Shown here: in pieces, positions 12,547 to 52,100 of the stretch
How the letters are laid out: each line of letters opens with the position of its first letter
Position numbering within the stretch: position 1 is the stretch's first letter
The notes under the pieces: model-generated
The model's database searches: none
Seen by the model: only the letters and a program-made list of their open reading frames with translations
Told to the model about the DNA's origin: nothing
NCBI RefSeq assembly: GCF_024679095.1
Contig: NC_066516.1
Span: forward strand, 7,205,591-7,269,590
Source: Eriocheir sinensis
Lineage: Eukaryota > Arthropoda > Malacostraca > Decapoda > Varunidae
DNA: 64,000 bases
Reading direction: 5' to 3'
Translations under genes and position numbers: made by a program

Positions 12547-12917
12547 TTATCTGACTCTCTTCCTGGTTGTCTGTTTGGCTGTCTGTCTATCCCTCATTTT
12601 TCCTCCATCAGCCAAAGCAAAATACCTCAGACATCCACGAATCTGACTTCCTCTGACCTTCGTATATAACCAAGGTCGCGTGCTGACCCCTGATGGCAAA
12701 CCTGTGCTTCCGCGGCGCTGCAACGGTAATGTGTTTTCTGTTGTGATATTATTGCGCTGTTGACGGGCGCGTAATGGTGGTGCCAGCAGCAGGAGGGGCT
12801 TCTGGCCGGGCCGCGGGGCGGAGAGACGAGGAGGAAGAGGAAGGAAACGGAGTGATGTGAGGAATGAAGAAGCGGGAGGGACACTTAGGGAACGAAGGAA
12901 GTATATGGTGAATTACG

Positions 12918-13034
<117 letters not shown>

Positions 13035-13120
13035 GGGATGGATACAGACCCTAAAGATTAAAATGAGCGCGTCTTAACCAAAAATAGAAATGAATGTCTC
13101 AGAACCGGGAAGAAAGGAAT

Positions 13121-13159
13121 GTGTGTGTATGTGTGTGTGTGTGGGGGGGGGGGGGGGAT

Positions 13160-13240
<81 letters not shown>
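13121..13240. repeat. (GT)n microsatellite with G homopolymer
   Basis: GT repeats interrupted by a run of about 15 G residues near 13143-13157, then about 75 bp of GT. Confidence 0.95.
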
Positions 13241-13241
<1 letters not shown>

Positions 13242-13575
13242 CCCTTGAGATTGTGTCGGGGGGAGATGAAGCAATACCCCTTGGTAAATACGTAGAGGAC
13301 GAAGAAAACGAGATGAGGCTGGCACTGACACTACGCCCGTAAAGACTGTGATAGGACCTGTTACATGGCACTGAGGACCTGGGAGGGAGTAGTAATAGTA
13401 GTGGTGGTGGTGGTGGTGGTGGTGGTGACGGGGTGGAGTTTTAAGGTGGGGGATGAGGGGTTGGGGAAACGGTGGTGAGAAGGGAATGGGATGCAGGGGT
13501 GTGATAGGGAGGTGGTGGTGGTGGACGTGGTAGTGGAGCCTAAGATGAAGGGAAACGAGAGTGTGGTATGATTCA

Positions 13576-13650
13576 TGGGTTGGCGGTGGCTGAGTGGTTA
13601 GCGTGCGGCCTGAAGAAAGCCTACCGGCGCTATAGGCGAACGCGTAAAAA
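13576..13650 (+). other. tRNA-like box A remnant
   Basis: GGCGGTGGCTGAGTGGTTAG fits the Pol III box A consensus (TGGCTGAGTGG) and resembles the 5' half of a class II tRNA. No box B follows at the expected distance. It is more likely a decayed SINE head than a functional tRNA. Confidence 0.35.
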
Positions 13651-14760
13651 AAAATGGAATAACCCTGTGAAAACCTACCTGGGCCTCTGTGATGGGAGTT
13701 GCGGAATTTAAGGAGGAGGACGAAAGGTGGAAGGGTTTAGGGAATGGAGGGTGATAAAGATGCAAGAGAAGATATAAGTGAATAAGGGAAATGGATGGAA
13801 GTAAGTGCAGAAAGGATGGACCAGAGGAGGAGAGTTTAAGGAGAAGAACGAGAGTAAGAAGAGGATGGTAGAAGCGGGAGGTGGTTGATTGAAAGGAGGC
13901 AAAAAAGATGGAAGGGAAGAAAGAAGTACGTAGAATGTAGAAGCAGAAATGGAAGCAAGTGCAGAAACGAAGGACCAGAAAAAGGGATATTGATGAAAAA
14001 ATCGATGATAAGAAGAAGTGGAGCTTACATAGATGAATGATAAAAGAAAAACGCAGCAGATATTGATAAGAGGAAAAGAAAGGTAAAAATAAAGGAGGGA
14101 AGGAGAAGGGAATTAAGGAGATGCAGGAAGATGAATAAAAGGATTAATGTTGACGAGGGGAAAGAAAAAGTACACAAATGAAAAAGATGATATGAAGAGG
14201 GATGGAATGAGCGAGAGGAGGAGGAGAAAGAGGAAGGAGGTTTTAAGAAGAATAAGGAAGAAGAAGCAGAAGAAACGAACAAGAGGAAGAAGGAAGAAGG
14301 GAAATGCTGAAGAGTAGATGATAGGAAAAGGAAGTAGTATGAAGAAAGAGGAGCAGGAGGAAAGAGGTTTGAAAGGGAGAATAAGGAAGAAGCAGAAGAA
14401 ATGAACAAGAGGAAGAGGGAAGAAGGAAAATGCTGAAGAGTAGATGATAGGAAAATGAAATAGAAAGAAAGAGGATGGAAGTACTAGAGTTAAAAGATGA
14501 CCGGAGACGAAGAAGCATTTTTAAGGGGAAACTGAAGCAGAGGATTGACATATTGCCCAAGAAGGAGCTTTAAGGTAGGGAATGAAGGTTGTTGAAACTA
14601 GGTGGGAGGGGGGAGGGGAGATGGGGAAGGGGAATAGCAGGTGGGGAATGAGGGGAAACAAGGGAGATGAAAGGACGTGAGGGAGAGAACGAGGAGAGGA
14701 TAAAGAGCCATTGGGGAGCTGTGGTGTCTGTCTTGTAAGTAATTTGCATACGAACTCCGG

Positions 14761-14761
<1 letters not shown>

Positions 14762-14814
<53 letters not shown>

Positions 14815-14984
14815 CTCTCCCCTCCTCTTCCTCTCCCATATCCTTCTTCCTTCCCCTACCTTCTCTTTCCTTCTTCCTTTCACCTTCTTCCCCTCCTCTT
14901 CCTTCTCCTCCATCTCTATCCATTTTCCTTCCACATCCTGTCCTTCAAGCTTGCCTCCTCTTCCTCGTTCATCTTCTGTTCTTC

Positions 14985-15056
<72 letters not shown>
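14762..15056. repeat. GT / CT-rich / GT-GA compound repeat
   Basis: A (GT)n tract at 14763-14809, pyrimidine-rich DNA, another (GT)n tract at about 14984-15030, and a directly abutting (GA)n tract at 15031-15056. Confidence 0.9.
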
Positions 15057-15638
15057 ATATCAAGTGAGAAAAAATGAGCCTTCGATACTTTGAAAATCGA
15101 GAAACTTTGACGCTTAGTTCGGAGTTGGAGAGGCGGAAGAGAAGGAGTTGGATGAAGAGGAAGTGGAGGCGGAGGTGGAGGCGGCGGTGGAAGTGGAGGT
15201 GAAATTGAAGGTGAGGAAAGTAAAGGTATGCCGGTGGTGACGGAGGAGGAGGAGGAGGAGGAAAATAAGGAAGTGCAGCGGAGAATTCTCAAACACGTTG
15301 GTTCTTCCGTGTTGTTTTTTTACATCGTTTTTTTACCTTTTTTTTTTTTTTTTCTTTTTCGATTTGTTTCTCGTTTGTGGTTTGTCAGTTGACGGTTGTT
15401 TTTTTTTCGTCTTTTACGTAGCCAAATTTGCCTTTTTTTAATATACGGGGTCGTGACTGCTGGAGGAGGAGGAGGAGGAGGAGGAGAGCAAGCAAGCGGG
15501 CAAAATAAGTTGGAAGAAAGAAAAGAAAGAATGAAGAGAAGGAAGGAAGGAAGGAAGGGAGGAAGGAAAGAGAAGAAAAGGAAAGTAAGGCAGGAAGGAA
15601 TATAGGTAAAAAGGCAGGAAAAGAGGAGGAGAAACAAA

Positions 15639-15640
<2 letters not shown>

Positions 15641-15712
<72 letters not shown>
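15641..15712. repeat. (GT)n microsatellite
   Basis: About 68 bp GT tract ending in a short CG-containing stretch. A CTC/CTT trinucleotide run lies just downstream at 15760-15810. Confidence 0.95.
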
Positions 15713-15715
<3 letters not shown>

Positions 15716-15777
15716 CTTGCGTGTGTGCTTTACATACCACAACCTTCATCATCATTATATCCTCCTCCTCCTCCTCT

Positions 15778-15809
<32 letters not shown>

Positions 15810-15893
15810 ACCTCATCTTCAGCAGACAGGAAAGTCACCTGAGGGAAATGTAAAGTTAAATATGTAGTGATGAAGAGAAATATCACTGTAATA

Positions 15894-15896
<3 letters not shown>

Positions 15897-15936
<40 letters not shown>
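15897..15936. repeat. (CT)n microsatellite
   Basis: About 40 bp perfect CT tract. Confidence 0.95.
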
Positions 15937-15938
<2 letters not shown>

Positions 15939-16717
15939 GTGTAATATTTCGCTTTTACCACGACGGTCTTGGGAGCAAAATACGTCTTCTCTCATCTTAA
16001 CGGGATAACATTAAGGTCTTTTTCACCGCCAAGCCTTAGGGAGGGACGGCAGAAGGGGTAGGAGGGGGTGAGGAAGGGTGTATTTGGTGGGGTCATCTGA
16101 GAATCGTCCTTTTCTAAGCGCTGAAGAGGGTCGTTTTTCGCATGCCGGGTCGCTCTCCCTCTCTCCCTCTCTAGCTCTCTAGCTCTTTGGGGCTGCTCGT
16201 TGTGGCGTATGATAGACCAGTAATTAACTCCGAGGAGGTTGGGAAATATTAATTGATGGGGATGATGATGGTGATAGTGGTGTGGTGGTGGTGGTGCTAT
16301 GGATGGGTTGTTGTGCGCATGTGTGTTGGGTGGAGGGGGAATAGGTGGAATGGGGAATTGATTCGTGTGTGAGTGTGTGAGTGAGTCGGTATCGGACGAG
16401 CTGTAGTGATGGACAGACTGTTGACCGACTTGGCGAAACTCTGCAAGTTGTGGAGACTCGCTCAGGAGGCAGGAGGGAGGAAGAGGGAGACTTGAATGGC
16501 AATGCGGAGTTGGAGGAGGAGGATTCCGAGGACGGGAATAGGAGTATGGATTAAGTAAGACGAGGAGGAGGAGGGGGAGGAGGAGGAGGAGGAGGAAGAG
16601 GAAGGGGAAGAGGATGAAGACATTAGTGAGGACAGAGGAGTGTTTGGATAATGTGCAGGGGAAGTTAAATGAAGTTAGGATGAAGTAGCGGAGTGAGGGA
16701 GCAGTTTGAGAGGGTCG

Positions 16718-16976
<259 letters not shown>

Positions 16977-17152
16977 TTTGACAACCAGAGCCAGGAAGAT
17001 CGTAACCTCGGCTAAGCCCTTGATGCCGAAGAGCGACTGTTTTCTGAGTTCCTTGATCGTTCCATCGGTAACTTGAAGCCATGCCATCCAAGACACTCCT
17101 TTCCTCCTAAAGTCCCGATAAAAAGAGAACATTGGCCTGACTAAGAGATATA

Positions 17153-17390
17153 TTCGAACGTGGTACATCTACAGGAAATATTTTGCCTCCACTGATTATG
17201 TATATTGCGAAAAGATAATGGTTTTGTTTTAGGTAAATCATAACACCATAGGCTCAAGGAAAAAATCGGTCTGGTTTAGAGGTGGATTCGAACGACATAC
17301 ATCTACAGGAAGCGTTATATCTCATTTACTGACTGCATGACGTAAGAAGATCATAACAGTCATAACACCTCAGGCTCTAGGGCTAATGGT
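17153..17390. repeat. Diverged two-copy repeat, 134-bp period
   Basis: TTCGAACG then (T)ACATCTACAGGAA appears at 17153 and 17287. Both copies also share CATAACACC(A/T)(C/T)AGGCTC about 90 bp further on. The minus-strand sequence GTTCGAATCC at the second copy resembles a Pol III box B, so an old SINE is possible. The link is weak. Confidence 0.5.
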
Positions 17391-18473
17391 ACGGAGATGA
17401 GCTCTGAGGCCACGCGCTGCTATACCGTACGCACCCAACCTTTAAAATATAACGTGGCTCGATAGATTTACATTTTTCATCAAAGGTCTGGAAGGTAGAA
17501 CACGAATTACCTTTGAAGTCGAGTGACGTGAAGTAATTTTAAGGAATCAAGGAAAGACTAAAAGAGACTAATTCCCAGAGCTTAAAATTAGTCGGTACAT
17601 AATTCTGGTTAAGCAGCAACCTAACGCGATAACGAAGCTGCAGAAAGGTTCTTTGAGAGCGTCATGAGAGCTGCAAAAAAATGCGGAACCTAATTTACAT
17701 TCGCACTGAGAGATTTCGCATTAAAGTGGACGCGAGAGCAAGCGAGAGGCATCATTTTAGGCGGGCGCGTGGCGGGTAAGTTAATAACGTCGCGAGTTTT
17801 GAGAGATTAAGCGATGTTTTGGTACTCATGGAAAAAAATGTGCGGGAGGGAAGGACAGGGAGAGAGACAGGGGAGGAAGAGGAGAGAGAGAGAGAGAGAG
17901 AGAGATGAAAAAATTATAATCATACGGACCGGCTTAGGAAGTTTAGCAGCCATTGACGTACACAAAGAAAGGGATGACCACGATATATTGTCCTGGAGAA
18001 GCCCATGAGGCTGCACTTTATGAAGATTTATTTACCCACCAGTCAGAGCGAGAAAATAATGCCGTTTCTACAATTTAGTAAGTTGCAATACATTACAGAC
18101 ATCTATTACTGAACTTGTATTACCGCATTGCATTTCTCAGTTTTACCTCATTATTTTTTTATCGTATTATTATTCATATTGCATTTATATCGCTACATAT
18201 TTATTTCTAGGATGTTTTAGGGTACTGCATTTCACAAACCTCAAGGGAAAATAACCACAAAAGCAGAAATTCGTCCTCAATCTAATCAATAACCGCCGTT
18301 CCCTCAAAAGATAAAAATATACATCGTATCTTGGCGATCTGCACCTTAGTACCTGTGGGAGAGAGAGATTTACATAGATAGAAAATCAGACCACACAGAC
18401 CCCATGGTCCAAACTAGGTGGTCTGTCCTTAAACCTAAGTGATTTTTACATTAATCAGAAGGCTGAGGATGAG

Positions 18474-18476
<3 letters not shown>

Positions 18477-18548
<72 letters not shown>

Positions 18549-18554
18549 GAGAGT

Positions 18555-18612
<58 letters not shown>

Positions 18613-18918
18613 CGGGGGGCAGGACACAAGAGAAGGACCCTAAGATGAAGGATGCGATAAGGGGAGGAGGAGGAGGAAGAGGAGGACGGAAGGGAAGAGT
18701 AATGACGGTGAAGGATGGAGGAAGAGGATTCGCCAGGTGAAGGATGGAGAAAAAAGAGACTCCCCGCTAAGACCAATGGAGGAGGAGGAGGAGGAGGAGG
18801 AGGAGGAGGAGGAGGATGGAGTAGGAGGAGGAGGAGGAGGAGGAGGAGGAGGAGCAGGTGGTGGTGGGATAGGACCTTCTAAAACCATCCCTCAATTTCT
18901 GACCATACCGCCTGACGG

Positions 18919-18971
<53 letters not shown>
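18477..18971. repeat. GA / GGA / GA microsatellite cluster
   Basis: (GA)n at 18477-18608 with two T interruptions near 18546-18556, (GGA)n at about 18780-18855, and (GA)n at about 18921-18971. Confidence 0.9.
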
Positions 18972-18974
<3 letters not shown>

Positions 18975-19186
18975 CAGCCCTCTCCCTTATTGTAGTAGTG
19001 TCCTTTTAATAGGTATTTGCTTTGTTATTGGTTTTGTCTGTGCTCTCTCTCTCTCTCCTCCTCCTTTTCCTCCTCCCCCTTCTCTATCCTTCTTTCTTTC
19101 AACTTTTACAGACCACCTAGTCTGGACCATGGAGTCTGTGTGGTCTGATTTTCTATGTAAATTTTCCCCTCAAGCCTTCCCTCTTC

Positions 19187-19300
19187 GCCTCCTCCTCCTC
19201 CTCCTCCTCCTCCTCCTCCTCCTCCTCCTCCTCCTCCTCCTCCTCCTCCTCCTCCTCCTCCTCCTCCTCCTTCTCCTTCTCCTCCTCCTCCTTCTCCACT
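19187..19300. repeat. (CTC)n trinucleotide repeat
   Basis: About 110 bp of CTC units with some TTC variants near the right end. A second short run lies at 19398-19425. Confidence 0.9.
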
Positions 19301-19917
19301 TTTTCTATCGTTCTTCCTTCCACATCCTTCTTCCCCTCAGTCCTTTCCTCAACTCCTCCTTCCCCTCAGTCCTTTCCTCAACTCCTCCTTCCCCTCTTCC
19401 TCCTCCTCCTCCTCCTCCTCCTCCATTCTCCCCTCCGCTCGTCCGTTACTCCGTCATCTTTTCTTTCCTCCAGAAGATGAGGCGCAGGTGTTGCCTCCAT
19501 TTGTTTCTCCCTTTTTTCCCCTCCTCTTACATACCTGGATAAATTAAGCGAGGAGGAAAGAAATTAAGGTAAAAAAAATAATACCTCCCCCCCCCCCCCA
19601 CACACACGCATATTATATAAAGGCTTGGCTGAACTCTTATGCGGCAACCAGTAAAAGTGGTGTCAAAAAAACTCTTACCCATCGTAAATAAATAAAGTAT
19701 AATGTTGGTTCACTCTCCCTGTTTTCTTTTGTGTGGCTTTGTGAGAGAAAACGTTAAGCGGACCGGTTTTTGAAGGGGCGACTTTGGTGTTTGCCTTGCC
19801 ATTGCCCGGCACGTGAGCACAGTGGGATGGGGACAGGGCGGGAAAGGAGGGATGGTAGGGGGGACTATATGCTATTATGGGACGCTTGATGGGACTGGAG
19901 GGAAGGGGGAACGAAAC

Positions 19918-20229
19918 GGAGGAGGAGGAGGAGGAGGAGGAGGAGGAGGAGGAGGAGGTAATGAGAGAGGGGGTCTGGTATTGTCGTTGTAATGGCGCTG
20001 GGAAATTCTCGACAAATACTGCGTGTGTTTGCTCATTAGTTCGAGTTATATTGTCAGGTTTTAGTCCCATAACATTAGTGTGTGAGTGTGTGTGTGTGTG
20101 TGTGTGTTTACACTAAGGGAAGCAGCTCAAGGGCAAAAAATAAATAATGACGAAAAAAAGGCTGCTAATCACTGCCCCTATATTAACAAAAAAGAGTTTA
20201 GAAGAGTGGCCAAAAGAGAGGTCAATTTC

Positions 20230-20276
<47 letters not shown>
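19918..20276. repeat. GGA and GT microsatellites
   Basis: (GGA)n at 19918-19957, (GT)n at about 20083-20107 and (GT)n at 20232-20276. Confidence 0.85.
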
Positions 20277-20277
<1 letters not shown>

Positions 20278-20628
20278 CAGTGTCAGTATGTATTCACTCC
20301 TCATAATTGTTTGTTTTCTCTCTTTCTCAGGTGTGGTAGTGATCGTGTGGCCGGCAGTGTGTGGTGAAGATGTGGTCACTATAGCCAAGCCTGTGACTCC
20401 CCTCTCTTCCACATTACCCTGCTCACCCTTCTTCTCCTCCACCTCTTCCCACCCTCACCCTCATCGCCTCATCCACCTCTCGTCCTCATCCTCTCCCGCT
20501 TAATCCTCCTCCTCCCCTGACACTCACACCTCCTCATCCCCTTCCCCTCCCAATCCTGCCCTCACTACACTGAATGCACGCAAACACGCACACGCAAAAC
20601 ACCCACAAAAGGAAGTAAGGCAGTCGCG

Positions 20629-20629
<1 letters not shown>

Positions 20630-20668
<39 letters not shown>
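20630..20668. repeat. (AC)n microsatellite
   Basis: About 36 bp perfect AC tract. Confidence 0.9.
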
Positions 20669-20669
<1 letters not shown>

Positions 20670-21161
20670 CACAGACACACACAGGTCCATGACGTACGGG
20701 GCGTTGCGGAGCCCCATGAGCTTAGCGGCACTTCGGCCCCTCCTTCAAAGTCTTCCTTTTAATAGGTGATACGCGTTGGTGAGGGATCTCCCCCCCCTAA
20801 CCCACCCACTAATCCACCCCTACTATTTACAACCCCCTCTTCTTCCCTCTCACCTCTACTAGTCCTCCCCTTACACACATCACAACGTATTCCATAAGCC
20901 ACAAACTTAACTAACATTCCAAAAACCACCCACCGACATTCCATCCAACCCGTAAACTAATTGTAACGGAACCAACTTGAACACAAACACACACAACAGC
21001 ACCAAAAAGAGTAAGTGTGTGTGTCGTTTTACATTCCACTAAACAAACGCAAAAACAAATAAAAACTAATCCACGGACATAAACAGTCAAACGTTAGTAT
21101 ATTGAAAACCATCACATGTAAAAGCTTCCATTTACTCTCCTATTACCAACACATTCCTACC

Positions 21162-21330
21162 TTTACCTTACCTTACCTTACCTTATCTAACATACCCTTA
21201 CCTCATTACCTTACCTTACAAAACCTAACACACCTTGCCTTCATTACCTAACCTTACCTTACCTTACCTTACCTCATTACCTTACCTTACAATACCTAAC
21301 CTACCCTACCTTTAATTACCTTATCTGTCC
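21162..21330. repeat. Degenerate (CCTTA)n pentanucleotide repeat
   Basis: Runs of ACCTT units with drift to AACCT and CATTACC, ending about 20 bp before the GALNT start codon region. It would lie in the 5' UTR or promoter. The order is not the arthropod telomere repeat (CCTAA)n. Confidence 0.75.
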
Positions 21331-21347
21331 CCACCACCACCACCACC

Positions 21348-46789
<25,442 letters not shown>

Positions 46790-46863
46790 CACCTTGTCTG
46801 CCCATATGTTACCTTGGAAGCTGCACCATAGCAAGCTGAAATGAACATCAGAGAAGTATGGTG

Positions 46864-47071
<208 letters not shown>

Positions 47072-49327
47072 CATAGACTCTGTGATAAGTCAGAAAATCT
47101 TCATCTCATGCAGTGACCTAGTGTTGTTGGTTTGTGAATACCAATGTGATAAAGCCCTATTTCTTGTAGAGCTAGACTACTTTTATCATGGTTGTGATGA
47201 TAAGCAGTGCAACATAATACCAGTTGGAGTGGACTAAGTGACTATTGCACAGCTTTTGAAAGGAACTTACAGGGTTTCTTCAATGGTACTTAACACAGAG
47301 AGATAAGAGTGACTAGTTTAATAGTTCAGAACGGGGCCTGGAAAGTGAGACTCTGATGGAAATCCTTACACTGGAAAAAACACTTTGTTACAATTGTGTG
47401 GTGTGGTGACTGGCTGAATCATCACAGCAGAAAAAACAGCTGTGAGGATTGTGCTCTTGAGTAATGATATGAATTGTGGTCAAATAATTTCCTTTGTGAT
47501 GTAGAATGAAAAATCAAGAGCCATTCAACAATGATCATTATTACAACACACCAGCAGATTGTTTCCCTCTTACATCTGCGAGAAGCTCAACATCTCAAGG
47601 CAAACACCATGGGAGTCAGTAACGATGATGGAGCTCCATATTTAGAATGATGTCTTTCCATGCTCGTAATTCTTCCAGACAGAATGAACTTTCCACAAGC
47701 ATCATATATATGTAATGTAAATATGCTGTCCCATTACTTCCAGAGATTTAACTTCCTTTGCCATCTGTCCAGGTGAGAGTGTGAATTAGTGCCTTCTAAG
47801 AAAGCCAGAGAAGGTTTGTTTGACGTTACCTTGATATTCACACCTGGACCACAGAGGAACCATGTGTTGGTTGCTGTGTTATGCCAGCTGATGCAGGGAG
47901 AAGCACAAGTAGTGGCAAGCTGTAGTGCTGTTACACTAAGTTACTGAATTGTTTTTTATTTCAAGGGTTACCATGGCTACTTCTGCTGTGATGAAAGTTT
48001 GCCATAGGAAATACTTTCCATATCTGTTATTGTCTTTCATTTTGACTCTGAATGACAATAGATACTAAATATTCCTTACTACATTTTTGTAGTTATTAGG
48101 GATAAACTTTCCATTTGACTTAAGGGTTACTAATCAACTGCTAGTGCTTTGAAAAATGCACAGAGATAAGTGCTTCTAAGTTGCCACACTTATGGTTCTT
48201 CCTTTTGTCAGCACTTCTGTACAGTAGGTAATGCTTCGTGTTGTACCATATGACCCCCAGCTGTTATTGCCAAATGTACAAGACATTTATGCCTTTCAAA
48301 ATGACTGACTGAAGAACTACAGACAACATAAATGACTCACAAGGGAGAAATGAACGCCTCCAGTCCATGAGATTCTTACTGTGGTGGCCTTGCCTCAGGC
48401 GGCCAAACCAGGTGTTCAGAAAATCTTGAAAATGATGTAACATATGCTTTGTTACCTAATTCTGTAATTTTAAAAGATCCTTATTTTATTATAGTATTTG
48501 ATCTAAAAATGCAGCAGCATAAATGTGAGGGGAGTTGCTGCACTGTGATACCTGCACAAGATTTTTCAAAAGCACATCTCATATTATGTAAGGTGACTGC
48601 AGATAACTAATGATCAGTGAAGCCAAATCTAAAAGGGATAGGTAGAACAGAAGTGTGGTATTTTTGTATTGTGAGCATGGTGGAGCAGCTGCACCACCAC
48701 CACGCCTGGCCGGTGAGTGCCAGCTCTCACAGACTTGAAAACCATGAGCCTAATCCAGTGTGTGCTGTTAAAAGAAGGTTGATTTCCATGATGTGTAGTG
48801 TCACAGCAAAACCCATTGTGTGTGGTGTGGAGTCTGTGAAAGCATTCCTGGTGATGAAGGACAAGACTCCCTGAGCTGGTGGCACTCTGAGCCATGAGTG
48901 TGGATCAGTTTCACTTGTGTCAAATGGTGACTTGGTTTATACCTCAGGTGTTATAGAATGCTCCTTGAACCCTTCCTGTCTGTTGGTTGTTGAGGAAAGA
49001 CGCTTCAGATGATGTTGCTTACCATAAAAATTTGATTGAACTTCTTGGAGTGTCATCTGATTAACATTAACTGTGTCCTCTCTAGGCATAAAAAAAATTA
49101 TATAATTTCAGTTTTAGGAGGGTTAGCATTAATTTGATTATGATATTTTCCTGTGTACATTTCCAAATCCTACGGAGCCGTGAAATATGTAATTATATAT
49201 GTATTTAGCTTTTACAATGGTGATGGTGTTTGGGGCTGATTGAGTACTTCCAGTTACATTATGGTGATGGTGATGACTTTCTAATTGACAAATTACACTA
49301 ATTTCATCCTTTGCACTATCATTTTCA

Positions 49328-49432
<105 letters not shown>

Positions 49433-52100
49433 ATAATCATTAATGGTGAAGGACTATTGAGACAACTGAGAAAGATTCAGCAAATGGCTGTGAATCAATT
49501 TTTCATGTTATTTGTGTTGTAAATGCCATTCCAGGTAACAGCGAGGGAATCAGACTATGAAACAAGATGATGCAATGTTGTAACCATGTGGCAAAGAATG
49601 GCTGCAGGGCAAGCTTCATCACATTGCCACACCAACAGAACAAAAAATTACTCTTTAGACAAAATCTCGGATGCAACCTAATGTTTGAACAACATGCATG
49701 CATCCTCATGGAAAGATTATAGGTTACTCACTTAATTAATGCATTTATGTAATTGGAAGTCTTTGTGTGTTTTCTTTTCTCATTTGATTGTATCTTTTTG
49801 TATTTTAAATGTTATGGGCCATCAATTTATTTTCCTTCATATATGAAAATAAGATTATGTTCATCATGTCAGTGAGCCTGACGGTCTGACAGTTGTGTGC
49901 TGGCCACCACCACCGAGGCACTTGAGGAGGATGTATTGGTCCATCTTTCCATTTTCAAAGTTGAACCCCTGGTAGTTGAGAAGGTTAATTACTTACATTA
50001 CTGCAATTAAGTTTTTGGATTTGTTTGATTAGGATTAATTACAAACAAATCTTCATGTAAAAAAAAAAGAACTGCATGTGAAATATGGAATCATTGATGA
50101 ATATAGAGTTATTATCTTAAAGCTCACATGATCACTCTTCTTTACCATCTGGAAGGGTATGTTATGAATATTTGTAACTATGTAACAGGGATCTTTGCAT
50201 TGCTATATAAAAAAGTTGGTTCATAACAATCATAATCTTGTGTATTACATAAAAGTATTACAAATTACATAAAAAATGTTCAGTAGATAATATTATATAA
50301 ACAAAGCATTGCAATACCTGTTGGAGTACTGGCGTCTTCTTTTTTTGTAGTCTTCCTTAATTTTGTTTGAAACAGATGCAACTTTGGTGTCTGTGATTTT
50401 AATGATTTTAGTAAATTTAACCTGCTCCATATATTATTAACTTGATAACATTATAAAAAAGAAAATAGTAAGAAATACATTGCAGTCTTTGTCCTAAGAC
50501 CACTTTTGAAGCCTGCCCATTATGAAACTGAAAAAAATATATAAGAACATTAAATCAAAGCTAGCCTGTCTCATGACAAAGGGAGTTTCTTGTTATTAAA
50601 GAAAATATGGAACGGAAAAAAGAATTAAAAGCATACTTTTCCTAGTAATCGCTTGATTATTTTTATGAATATAAATTTTCTGCGATATAACAAAAGAATA
50701 TATATTTGCCAACCTTTTCAACAATTTAAGGTGTTATTGTTAACCTTAACCTTCAGTAGAAATAATTTGGTGAAGGTACTTTCAAATTTCCTATTAAAAT
50801 TATAGCTTGCCTGAAGCTTACATGAATTTTTGACTTAATACTATTTATTTCAAAAGTTATTTTCTGCAAATTATGTGAATATGCTACTTCTGCATCACAA
50901 GTTAACCTGCAGTGAATATCGCATGCTGACTACCATCATATGACCACAAATGTATAAACAAACAAAAGAAGAAAAGCATTTGATAAGAATCATATGCTGT
51001 CAGACCTGCAATAACTTGTCATTGTCACTTTCATTTAGTAAACTTTTTTTGATCAAATTATATGCCTTAGACTAAAAGCTTTTCATTCCTTAATTGGGTC
51101 ACATTCCTGATGAGATATGACAAGGCTGCAGGTGAGGTGTGGCTGCCCAAGACGAAGGACAAAACTCACATGCTAAATAACGGTTGTTTTGGCCAGCAAG
51201 TTTTCTTCTCATTTATCATTTTTGAAAATGGCTTCTTGTTCAATTTGTTTTTATTAATTCCAAGCCTTGCATTGATTTCCATGCACTATATCTATAAAAC
51301 CATGAAACTGTAATTAGTTGCTGCAGCATAAAGCAGTTTATCAAACTGAATAAGCAAAGTACTAGGTGTTGCCATCCCTCCTTGGGCCGGTGGTGGGCCA
51401 AGCCAGCTAGGCGTCATGTGGGGGAGCTGGAGAAAATTATTATGATTACCATTACCATAAATGGCAGTGAAAGTCTGAGCATTGCATCTAATTAGTATTG
51501 ACAGATGTAACAAAAGACAGGATTGTTGAATCATCTTCCTTTATTCCTAAATAAGGTGCTTTAATATCAATATCAATAAGCTCAAGTGGATTTGTTGACT
51601 TCATTTAACATTTTTTTATCATCTACATCAACACTAATTCATCTCAGATGATTTCATTGTAGTTTAAGATGTAAAGTCTAGAAAAGATGTATATTTTCAT
51701 GTGTTTGGGATGACTTGAAATATGCTACATGTCAGGAAATGTTATTATTACTTAAGCAGGAATAGCCTGTCTTCTGAATATATATAGTACATATATTTTA
51801 TTTTGATAAATTATTCGGTTCCATCTTCTCGTCACTTGATCATGAAAATGGTTTCTGTAAATGTAACGTTCATCTTTGCATTTATTAGTATGGCTTGATA
51901 ACATTCAACCAGTTTATATTATCAGTGAATAAGAAAACATCATTCCAAATGTGAAGCATTGAAACATACCATAATTGTGAATGCTTGTGTTTGTACATAC
52001 TCTGTAAGTATGTGCACGTGCATGGTGAAGGGAACATTTCAAAGTTTTTAATAAATAGTTTCTTCACAAATTGAGATTTTTAATAAAATGCCACTCAAAC

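Noticed and set aside
13576..13650. Functional tRNA-Ser/Leu
   Set aside because: Only the D-arm half fits. There is no T-arm or box B downstream.
21162..21330. Telomere-like repeats upstream of GALNT
   Set aside because: Units are CCTTA, whereas the arthropod telomere complement is CCTAA. They are degenerate and internal.
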